From contig JAFRBQ010000002.1 of assembly GCA_017404785.1 (NCBI GenBank), forward strand, positions 1 through 64,000: a stretch of DNA of 64,000 nt, in the 5' to 3' direction. The notes beneath the pieces were generated by a model. The model made no database searches, was not told where the DNA came from, and saw only the letters and a list, made by a program, of their open reading frames with translations. Shown here piece by piece: positions 16,505 to 23,934 of this stretch (the first letter of the stretch is position 1; the number at the start of each line of letters is the position of its first letter). The DNA comes from Erysipelotrichaceae bacterium. GTDB taxonomy: Bacteria > Bacillota_I > Bacilli_A > Erysipelotrichales > Erysipelotrichaceae. A program made the translations under genes and the position numbers.

Positions 16505-19090
16505 ATGGGAAAGAAAGAAAAAAAACTATTTTATATTGAATATACGGTTTTGTTTGCCATGGTAGCAGGTTTGGCGGTTTATTATTTTTATTCTCAAGGC
16601 AAAACTTTTATTGATGCGGACGGAGATGGATTTCGTCAGCATTTCAGAGCCCTAGTTTACTATTCCAATATTTTAAAAGAAATGTTCAGCAGTTTTTTTA
16701 GTGGGCATTTTATTATACCTCAGTGGGATTATGTGATCGGTGAAGGCGCCGATATCATGCATACATTTCATTATTATGCTGTGGGAGACATTTTCACTTT
16801 TTTCAGTTTTTTATGTCCTGAAGAGTATATGTATCTGTATTATGATGGGGCAACTATAGTCAGAATGTATTGTGCTGGTTTAGCTTTCAGTGCATTATGT
16901 TTCTATAAGAAAAAGAATAATCGTTATATCGTACTGGCTTGCTCGCTTCTGTATGCTTTCTGTGCTTTTAATTTAATCAGCATGAATGGCCATGTCTTTT
17001 TTATCTCAGCATCTGTCTGGCTTCCTTTGATCATTATGGGTGTCGAAATGGCCATAAATGATGACAGAGCTTACTGGTTGTCATTGGCGGTGATGTTCTC
17101 AGCTCTTGGAAGCATTTATTTTTTCTATATCAATGTCGTAAGTACAGTGTTGTTTGTTCTTATCAGATTGTTATTCCTTGAAAAGAGCTGGAAAGAAAAA
17201 GGCATTGCCTTAATAAGAATCGGGATGTATTCTGCTTTAGGCACTTTGATGGGATGTGTTGTTTTTCTTCCAATGCTGAAGACAATGATCGGAAGCGCCA
17301 GAATGGATGTTTCGGTCGATGTGCCTTTTTTATATTCACTGTCAGATTATATCGGCTTGCCAATAAAGTTTACTTTCAACGACGGATCTTATCTAGGCGG
17401 TTTTTCAATGCTCTGGCTTCCTGCTTATGTTTATGTGCTTTGCAGAAACAAAAATAAAACCTTGATTGCTTTGATAATCACATCATTACTGTTTATAGGT
17501 TTACCAAAACTTTCAGCAGTATATAATGCTTTTACTTATCCGACAGACAGATGGTGTTATAGTGTTTCCTTGCTGGTAGCATATGTGATTGCAGATTCCT
17601 TTGATGATATCAAGGATATAGGAAGCTTTCTAATCATCAATGTAATTGCCGGTATCTGTTATTATGCTTACTGTATCTATTTCGATTCAGCAATCTGGCA
17701 GATTCATGCTTTGATGCTTGTGATTTCAATCTGTATCTTTGTATTCATAAGATTCATTAAAAATTCAAAGTTGTGTGATCTCGCCTGTTTAGCAACAGTA
17801 TTTGTTTTTCTTCTTCTGGAAATCGCATTTTCATTTGATCCGAATTATTGGGATCTTACAAAGAAAGGTGCCGATATCACAGATATTCAGGATAAACTGA
17901 AAGGTGAGTTTGTCGTATTTGAGAGTATTGATGACGACTCCTTCTTCCGTTACAGCGGCAATGAACTTGTAGAAAATGCAACTGTTCAGGGTGAGTATTC
18001 ATCGACCCAGTATTATTGGTCGATTGTCAATGATTATGTTGTTGATTATCGTACTCAGCTGGGAAACTCCGACCGCAGTTTACATCATATCGATAATTAT
18101 GGTGACCGGTTTGCTCAGAATGCTTTGGCAGGCATCAAATACTATATCAATCAGCCTGAACAGTATGTACCTTATGGTTTTGAATACTTGGATACGTTAG
18201 ACGGTTATGAAGTTTGGAGAAGCGATTACAGCTTACCGCTTGTTTTTGCGTATGATAATTACATTCTTCCTGAACAGTGGCAGAGGTTTGATCCGGCAGA
18301 AAAGAATGAAGTTTTGTTACAGGCCGGATATATCGATCATCCTGTTGAGGAAATAGAACCGTATTCAGTTAGGATGGAAAACACAGATGTTTCATATCAG
18401 ATGAGTCTGGGCGACGATATTGAAGTCGGTGAACACGAGATATCTGTAAAAGGTGAGGATGCGTATATTTATCTTGATGCAGAGTGTGATAAGTCCGGTG
18501 AATACTATGTTATGGTTCAGGGCATCTATTCTTCAAAAATGTCGGCTTATATCCGATGCACATATCAGGATGTTGAGAAGTATTTCATATTTAAAGGCAG
18601 CGATAATCAGCATTACACCAACCGTCACGATTACATTGTTGACTTAGGTTATTTTGAAGGCATTAATGGCACAATTACGATAGATTTTTCAGATGGCGGC
18701 GACTATACATATGATTCCATAAAGATCATATATCAACCGCTTGAATATCAGATCGAATGCATAAACAGACTTAAGAATATTAAGATCGAAGAGTTGGATG
18801 TAGATAAGAATACTGTAAATGCAAAAGTAGAAGTTGATGATAATAAACTGGTCTGTTTCTCAATACCGTATTCGAAAGGTTGGAAGGCCTATGTCGATGG
18901 AGAAAAAGCGGAACTGTTAAACTGTGATATCCAATATATGGCTGTGATGCTTCCTGAAGGCAGTCATCTCATTGAATTAAAGTACTCAACTCCTTTATTA
19001 AATATTGGCGTTTTGTTAACAGCGTTAAGTTCGACAGCGTGTGTATTTCTTGTTGTCAGAGATCATAAACGAAAAAAGGTCTCTGAATAA
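16505..19090 (+). CDS. YfhO-family membrane protein (second copy)
   Basis: This 861-residue protein repeats the layout of the one at 5898-8537: a polytopic N-terminal half, a large outside beta-rich domain and a final span. The C-terminal signature IPYSKGWKAYVDGEK and the EGSHLIELKYSTPLLNIG strand match the first copy closely. The N-terminal motif GDGFRQHFRALVYYSN corresponds to NDGLVQHYKALIYYSE in the first copy, so the two are paralogues. As a YfhO protein it likely transfers sugars from a polyprenyl carrier outside the cell. Two copies suggest two acceptors or two linkages. Confidence 0.85.
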   Translation: MGKKEKKLFYIEYTVLFAMVAGLAVYYFYSQGKTFIDADGDGFRQHFRALVYYSNILKEMFSSFFSGHFIIPQWDYVIGEGADIMHTFHYYAVGDIFTFFSFLCPEEYMYLYYDGATIVRMYCAGLAFSALCFYKKKNNRYIVLACSLLYAFCAFNLISMNGHVFFISASVWLPLIIMGVEMAINDDRAYWLSLAVMFSALGSIYFFYINVVSTVLFVLIRLLFLEKSWKEKGIALIRIGMYSALGTLMGCVVFLPMLKTMIGSARMDVSVDVPFLYSLSDYIGLPIKFTFNDGSYLGGFSMLWLPAYVYVLCRNKNKTLIALIITSLLFIGLPKLSAVYNAFTYPTDRWCYSVSLLVAYVIADSFDDIKDIGSFLIINVIAGICYYAYCIYFDSAIWQIHALMLVISICIFVFIRFIKNSKLCDLACLATVFVFLLLEIAFSFDPNYWDLTKKGADITDIQDKLKGEFVVFESIDDDSFFRYSGNELVENATVQGEYSSTQYYWSIVNDYVVDYRTQLGNSDRSLHHIDNYGDRFAQNALAGIKYYINQPEQYVPYGFEYLDTLDGYEVWRSDYSLPLVFAYDNYILPEQWQRFDPAEKNEVLLQAGYIDHPVEEIEPYSVRMENTDVSYQMSLGDDIEVGEHEISVKGEDAYIYLDAECDKSGEYYVMVQGIYSSKMSAYIRCTYQDVEKYFIFKGSDNQHYTNRHDYIVDLGYFEGINGTITIDFSDGGDYTYDSIKIIYQPLEYQIECINRLKNIKIEELDVDKNTVNAKVEVDDNKLVCFSIPYSKGWKAYVDGEKAELLNCDIQYMAVMLPEGSHLIELKYSTPLLNIGVLLTALSSTACVFLVVRDHKRKKVSE

Positions 19091-19129
19091 TAATTCTAAA
19101 TGAATTAAAATATTTCATATGAAGATGTG

Positions 19130-19164
19130 ACTATCAAAAACATGGTTTGATGATAGGGTATAAT
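19130..19164 (+). promoter_or_regulatory. Possible promoter with dyad upstream of wzx-1
   Basis: A TATAAT lies at 19159-19164, 25 bases before the flippase ATG. A 6-bp dyad (CTATCA at 19130-19135, TGATAG at 19151-19156) covers the -35 position, where no good -35 is visible. It could be an operator for an activator or repressor. Weak evidence. Confidence 0.35.
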
Positions 19165-19189
19165 TAAATCGAAATAACTAAGACTGATT

Positions 19190-20740
19190 ATGGCTAAAAA
19201 CAGAACTAAAAGAGTTGTACTGACAATAGGTACAAGTTTATTATCTGAAGGTGTAGCACTGGTATGCGGTTTGATACTGCCTAAGATGATCCTGACGACA
19301 TTCGGATCAGATTATAACGGTATCACACAATCGATATCCCAGTTTATTTCTTATATATCGTTGATGAAAGCCGGTATTGGTGGCGCAACGGCTGTAGCTC
19401 TTTATAAACCACTGGCTGAGAATGATACTAGAGAGATAAGTGAAGTCTTATACTCGACGGAAAAATTCATGAGAAAGATCTCGATGGTCTTCCTGCTGTT
19501 CGTTATCGGTTTATCAATCGTCTATCCGATCTTTATCGTCCAAGAATATGACTGGTTCTTTACCGCTCCATTGATCTTTATTATTTCTATTTCAACTTTC
19601 GGACAGTATTATTTTGGCTTTACATATCAGACTTTATTGAGCGCCGATCAGAAAGACTACATCACTACTTCACTCGAAATACTTACGACGATCCTGAATA
19701 CGATCGTTGCGGTCATTTTAATGAATCGTAATATGTCTTTGCATATGGTGAAACTTGGGAGTTCACTCGTTAACCTGATCACGCCTCTGTTCCTGTATTT
19801 CTACTGTCATAAGAAATATCATCTTATGAAGGTAAAACCGACAGAAGACAAGATTCCGCAGAAATGGGACGCTGCAGCTCATGAAGTTGCATCATTTATC
19901 AACAACAATACTGATGTTGTAATACTCACGTTATTCTCCACGTTATCAGAGATCTCTGTGTACACTGTTTATCATTACGTAATTGCTAATCTGAAAAAGA
20001 TCGTTACCAGATTTACGGTCGGATTCGGCGCTGCTTTCGGAGATATGTATGCACGTGGTGAGATCGAAGCTATGCATAAAAATCTGGGTATATTCGAATT
20101 GCTTATATATTCATTCACATCTATCTTGTATTCGGTAGCACTGGTAATGATGATCCCGTTTGTATATGTCTACACCAGTGGGGTCACTGATGCGGATTAC
20201 ATCAGATCGGTATTCTCACTGTTGCTGATCTTGGGTGGTGTATTTAACTGTTTCCGAGTTCCGTATAGAGCTATTACGATCGCTGCCGGTCATTACCGTC
20301 AGACAAGAAACGGGGCCATTATGGAAGCCGTCATCAATATTGTTGTATCAGTTGTAGGTGTTATATTGTTTGGCATTGAAGGTGTTGCTTTAGGTACCTT
20401 ATGTGCCATGGCGTTCAGGACCATGCAGTATGTCATCTATCTGTCAAACAATATCATGTACAGAAAGATATCTTATTTTGTTAAACATGCAGTTATTTGT
20501 TTCGGAATCATTGCATCAGTACATATCATTTCCAGGTTATACATGCCGGTCATCTTTAACGGTTGGAAGATGTGGATAACATATGCTGTCATTAATACAT
20601 TGATCGCTATCTTCCTGACTTTAGCTACTGATTATATCTTCTACAAAGAAGATCTGTACAGTTTTGTCACTAAGATTATAAATATTTTCATCAGAAGGAA
20701 GAAAAAGACAGAAGAACAGAATGCGCAAACTGAGTCTTGA
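19190..20740 (+). CDS. Oligosaccharide flippase, Wzx type (first copy)
   Basis: This 516-residue, roughly 14-span protein belongs to the polysaccharide-export MOP superfamily. The start TSLLSEGVALVCGLILPKMILTTFGSDYNGITQSI is a standard Wzx opening, with LPKMIL and the FGSDYNG turn. It would move lipid-linked repeat units across the membrane. The end overlaps the licD gene by 20 bp, and a GT4 gene follows, so these three form one translational unit. A second, unlike flippase is at 41115-42380, so two different repeat units may be flipped. Confidence 0.85.
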   Translation: MAKNRTKRVVLTIGTSLLSEGVALVCGLILPKMILTTFGSDYNGITQSISQFISYISLMKAGIGGATAVALYKPLAENDTREISEVLYSTEKFMRKISMVFLLFVIGLSIVYPIFIVQEYDWFFTAPLIFIISISTFGQYYFGFTYQTLLSADQKDYITTSLEILTTILNTIVAVILMNRNMSLHMVKLGSSLVNLITPLFLYFYCHKKYHLMKVKPTEDKIPQKWDAAAHEVASFINNNTDVVILTLFSTLSEISVYTVYHYVIANLKKIVTRFTVGFGAAFGDMYARGEIEAMHKNLGIFELLIYSFTSILYSVALVMMIPFVYVYTSGVTDADYIRSVFSLLLILGGVFNCFRVPYRAITIAAGHYRQTRNGAIMEAVINIVVSVVGVILFGIEGVALGTLCAMAFRTMQYVIYLSNNIMYRKISYFVKHAVICFGIIASVHIISRLYMPVIFNGWKMWITYAVINTLIAIFLTLATDYIFYKEDLYSFVTKIINIFIRRKKKTEEQNAQTES

Positions 20741-21515
20741 TGAGTGCAAGAAGATATCGCTGGATATTCTTATTGATATAGCTGATTTCTGTGATAAGAA
20801 CGATATCACTTATTTTTTATCTGTAGGCACATTGCTAGGCTGTATAAGACATAAAGGCTTTATTCCCTGGGATGATGATATCGATATCATGATGCCAAGA
20901 CCTGATTATAAAAGATTACTGAATGAGTATAATGGCAAGTACAAACTGTTGAAACCCTCAGAAGGTCTCTTATATTACGCAAAGGCATATGATCCGAATA
21001 CAGTTAAATATGAAGCTGATACAGATTACAAGAAGAATAAAGCCATAGGTGTCGATATAGATATTTTTCCGCTTGATGGTATTGTCGACGATCAGGAAGT
21101 GATCGATAAGCTATACAAGAGGGCATGTTTCCTGGAGACGCTATTACGTCTGTCCAATCAGCCTATCTTCTTAAGAAAGAATCCGATCAAGTGTGTAAAC
21201 AGGATTATACCGAGGATCATTGGAAGCAAAAATCTTGTGAAGATGATCGAGAAGAATGCTCAGACATATGATTATGATGAAAGTGACTATGTTATTCGAA
21301 TGAGGTGGTCACCGAACGGTTTTACCGGAGCTTTACCAAAATCCGTATACAATAAAGCTTATGGCGAATTTGAAGGACACAGGTTTTGCATACCTGAAGG
21401 TTATGATGAGTTCTTGACAGCTTTCTTCGGTGATTATATGACAATGCCACCGGAAGACAAAAGGGTCGTTCATGACTTTGAATGTTACATAAAAGATGAA
21501 AACGAAAATAGTTGA
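20721..21515 (+). CDS. LicD-family phosphotransferase
   Basis: LicD proteins attach phosphorylcholine or similar phospho groups to sugars using a CDP-linked donor. The 264-residue protein carries the family hallmarks: FLSVGTLLGCIRHKGFIPW and the acid cluster DDDID at 51-55, then DIDIFPLDG near 110. Overlaps of 20 bp with both neighbours indicate close coupling. No choline uptake or choline kinase gene is in the window, so the phospho group may be glycerol, ethanolamine or another alcohol. The nearby CDP-glycerol-type transferase at 22699 is of interest here. Confidence 0.88.
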   Translation: MRKLSLDECKKISLDILIDIADFCDKNDITYFLSVGTLLGCIRHKGFIPWDDDIDIMMPRPDYKRLLNEYNGKYKLLKPSEGLLYYAKAYDPNTVKYEADTDYKKNKAIGVDIDIFPLDGIVDDQEVIDKLYKRACFLETLLRLSNQPIFLRKNPIKCVNRIIPRIIGSKNLVKMIEKNAQTYDYDESDYVIRMRWSPNGFTGALPKSVYNKAYGEFEGHRFCIPEGYDEFLTAFFGDYMTMPPEDKRVVHDFECYIKDENENS

Positions 21516-22608
21516 GTTTATCGGCAGGATACAGGACGGAGGAGCAGAGTCACTTGTAAGAGACTATGCTTTACTGTTGGATAAAGATAAGTTTGATGTA
21601 ACGATCCTGTGCGAAGATTATCGCCCTAATTCTGCTGTATATAAAGCATTAGTAAAGAACAATGTTAAGATCGTCACGATGTACGAGAAATCTTTCTTTG
21701 TGAATAAAGTTTTAGCAAGAACATTTGGAAAAAGATATGTTGCTGAACTGACGAAGAAAGCCATTGAACAACTGAAACCTGATATCATCCATGCGCATCT
21801 CGAGTTACTTGAAATCCTGTATTACGCAAGAGAATCGCTTGATGGTATCAAGTTATTCTTTACCTGTCATAATCCTCCACAGAAACTGATAGGTGATGAA
21901 AGACCGGCTGAAAGAGACGCCTGTCGTTATCTTATCGATCACAATGATCTGCATATCATTGCTTTACACGAAGATATGGCTAGAGAGATTGAAGAAATGT
22001 TCGGCATCGACAATGTCTCAGTTATCAGAAACGCCATCGATCTGAATCGATATATAAATATCAGTAGAAGCAGAAAAGAGATCAGAAATGAATTAGGCAT
22101 TCCTGAAGATGCTTATGTAGTGGGACAGGTAAGTCGTTTCACTTATCAGAAGAATCCCGAATTCACAGTGATGCTGTTTAATGAGCTTCAGAAGATACAT
22201 AAGAATTCCTATCTTTTGCTAGTCGGCAGAGGAAAACAGGAAGCACAGCTAAGAAATCAGATCAGGGAGCTTGATCTTGATAAGAAGGCTAAGATCCTTG
22301 TCTCCAGGAATGATATTCCGGAACTGATGAAAGCTATGGACGTCTTTATTCTGCCTTCAAGATTTGAAGGATTTGGTATCGTTTTAGTCGAAGCTCAGGC
22401 ATCCGGTCTGCCATGTGTTGTTTCTGAGAACATCCCTTCACAGGTCTATCTTAGTAAAAACATCACAAAACTCAATCTGAGTGATCCAAAAGAAAAATGG
22501 GTCGATGCTTTGCTCGACCCGGTCGGTAATATAGATTCATATGGTGATATCGGTGATTACGATATGAATAAAGAGATTAGGAATCTGGAAAAATTATATT
22601 TGAGTTAG
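21496..22608 (+). CDS. Glycosyltransferase family 4
   Basis: This 370-residue GT-B protein begins with IGRIQDGGAESLVRDY, the common GT4 acceptor-side start, and holds VGQVSRFTYQKNPE near residue 210 and the donor-binding PSRFEGFGIVLVEAQASGLPCV near 295. The E-x7-E motif is present (EGFGIVLVE). Such enzymes add one sugar to a lipid-linked chain in the cytoplasm. It overlaps licD by 20 bp and ends the flippase-licD unit. Donor and linkage are unknown. Confidence 0.88.
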   Translation: MKTKIVEFIGRIQDGGAESLVRDYALLLDKDKFDVTILCEDYRPNSAVYKALVKNNVKIVTMYEKSFFVNKVLARTFGKRYVAELTKKAIEQLKPDIIHAHLELLEILYYARESLDGIKLFFTCHNPPQKLIGDERPAERDACRYLIDHNDLHIIALHEDMAREIEEMFGIDNVSVIRNAIDLNRYINISRSRKEIRNELGIPEDAYVVGQVSRFTYQKNPEFTVMLFNELQKIHKNSYLLLVGRGKQEAQLRNQIRELDLDKKAKILVSRNDIPELMKAMDVFILPSRFEGFGIVLVEAQASGLPCVVSENIPSQVYLSKNITKLNLSDPKEKWVDALLDPVGNIDSYGDIGDYDMNKEIRNLEKLYLS

Positions 22609-22685
22609 CCTGATAGATTATCAACAGTATTTATAGAAGAGTTTGAATAATTCTATCCAGTATTTCAATAAATAATATTTGGTCT

Positions 22686-22691
22686 TACAAT
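22686..22691 (+). promoter_or_regulatory. Possible -10 close to the TagB/TagF-like start
   Basis: TACAAT lies only 7 bases before the ATG at 22699, with TTTCAA at a 17-bp spacing. No clear ribosome site is seen. If used, transcription would start at or next to the ATG (leaderless). The 90-bp gap upstream holds no other feature. Confidence 0.3.
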
Positions 22692-22698
22692 AGAAAAG

Positions 22699-23934
22699 AT
22701 GATTAATGAAGCTCCTATTACTTTTGCTTATATAGACCCGGGAACAGGAAGCATGCTTTTTACGATCCTTTTGGGATTGCTAAGCGTTGCTGCATATAGT
22801 TTTAAAAGCATATTGAATAAGCTCAGCGCATTTTCATTTAACAGCAATAGCAGATCTGATCATTACCCGTTTGTAATCTATACCGATTCAAAAAGATACT
22901 GGAATGTTTTTAAACCGATTTGTGACAGGTTTGAGAATAACGGTTTATCCCTGAAATATCTTACTCAATCAGAAGATGATCCGGTGTTTAAGGAAGAATA
23001 CAGATATGTTGAACCGGAATACATAGGGAACAATAATAAAGCGTTCTCAAAACTTAATCTGCTGAGCGCAGATGTCTTTTTGTCGACAACTCCATCATTG
23101 GATGTGTACCAGTGGAAACGTTCCAAAAATGTCAAATATTATATTCATATTCCACATGCATGCTCGGATATAACACAATACAGAATATTTGGAATCGATT
23201 ATTACGATGCAATTCTTTTATCCGGTCAATTTCAGATTGATGAAGTAAGAGAACTCGAAAGAAAAAGAAAACTTCCGGCAAAAGATCTAAAGATCGTAGG
23301 GCTTACTTATTTTGACGAAATGAAAGAACGCCTGGATGAAACAAAAAAGAAGAAAAATGAAATCCCGGTCGTGTTACTAGCTCCTTCCTGGGGACCAAAC
23401 TCTGTATTCCGGGTTTTTGGAACAGAACTGATAGACAGATTGATTGATACAGGATACAAAATAATAATACGTCCTCATCCACAGTCTTTTATATCGGAAA
23501 AGAAAATGATGGATGATCTGATGAATAAGTATCCTGATATAGAGTGGAATACGGACAATGACAATTTCGAAGTACTGAACAGATCAGATATTATGATCTC
23601 TGATTTCTCAGGAGTTATTTTTGATTTTGCACTGGTTTTTAATAAACCGATTATTTATACAGCAAATGATTTTGATGATTCGGTATATGACTGCCACTGG
23701 ATAGATGAAAAAATGTGGACATTAAATACTCTTCCAAAAATCGGTGAGGAACTCACGAAGGAGAATTATACGGATATCAAAGCAATTATTGATCGATGTC
23801 TTAAAAGCAGAAAATATAAAGAGGGAAGAAAAAAAGCTGTTGAAGAATCATGGAATGAAATCGGTAATGCCGCTGATAATATTTTCAGTTATATGGTTGA
23901 AAAGCAGAAAGAATTGAGTGGAGATAAACGATGA
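22699..23934 (+). CDS. CDP-glycerol glycerophosphotransferase-like protein (TagB/TagF type)
   Basis: The 411-residue protein has an N-terminal hydrophobic hairpin with the motif IDPGTGSML (12-20) and then a GT-B-like TagB/TagF domain. Signatures are HIPHACSD near 154, LLAPSWGPNS near 230, the RPHPQS motif near 260 and SDFSGVIFDFAL near 299; the two His-containing motifs bind CDP-glycerol in TagF. It may add glycerol phosphate or a like group to a polymer. It overlaps the next gene by 4 bp, so it is tied to a YidC-like/sulfatase fusion. The donor is inferred from the family. Confidence 0.8.
   Translation: MINEAPITFAYIDPGTGSMLFTILLGLLSVAAYSFKSILNKLSAFSFNSNSRSDHYPFVIYTDSKRYWNVFKPICDRFENNGLSLKYLTQSEDDPVFKEEYRYVEPEYIGNNNKAFSKLNLLSADVFLSTTPSLDVYQWKRSKNVKYYIHIPHACSDITQYRIFGIDYYDAILLSGQFQIDEVRELERKRKLPAKDLKIVGLTYFDEMKERLDETKKKKNEIPVVLLAPSWGPNSVFRVFGTELIDRLIDTGYKIIIRPHPQSFISEKKMMDDLMNKYPDIEWNTDNDNFEVLNRSDIMISDFSGVIFDFALVFNKPIIYTANDFDDSVYDCHWIDEKMWTLNTLPKIGEELTKENYTDIKAIIDRCLKSRKYKEGRKKAVEESWNEIGNAADNIFSYMVEKQKELSGDKR

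Noticed and set aside
19100..19125. TTCATATGAA palindrome after the second YfhO gene
   Set aside because: A 10-bp AT-rich palindrome without T-run or promoter context is likely chance in this DNA.
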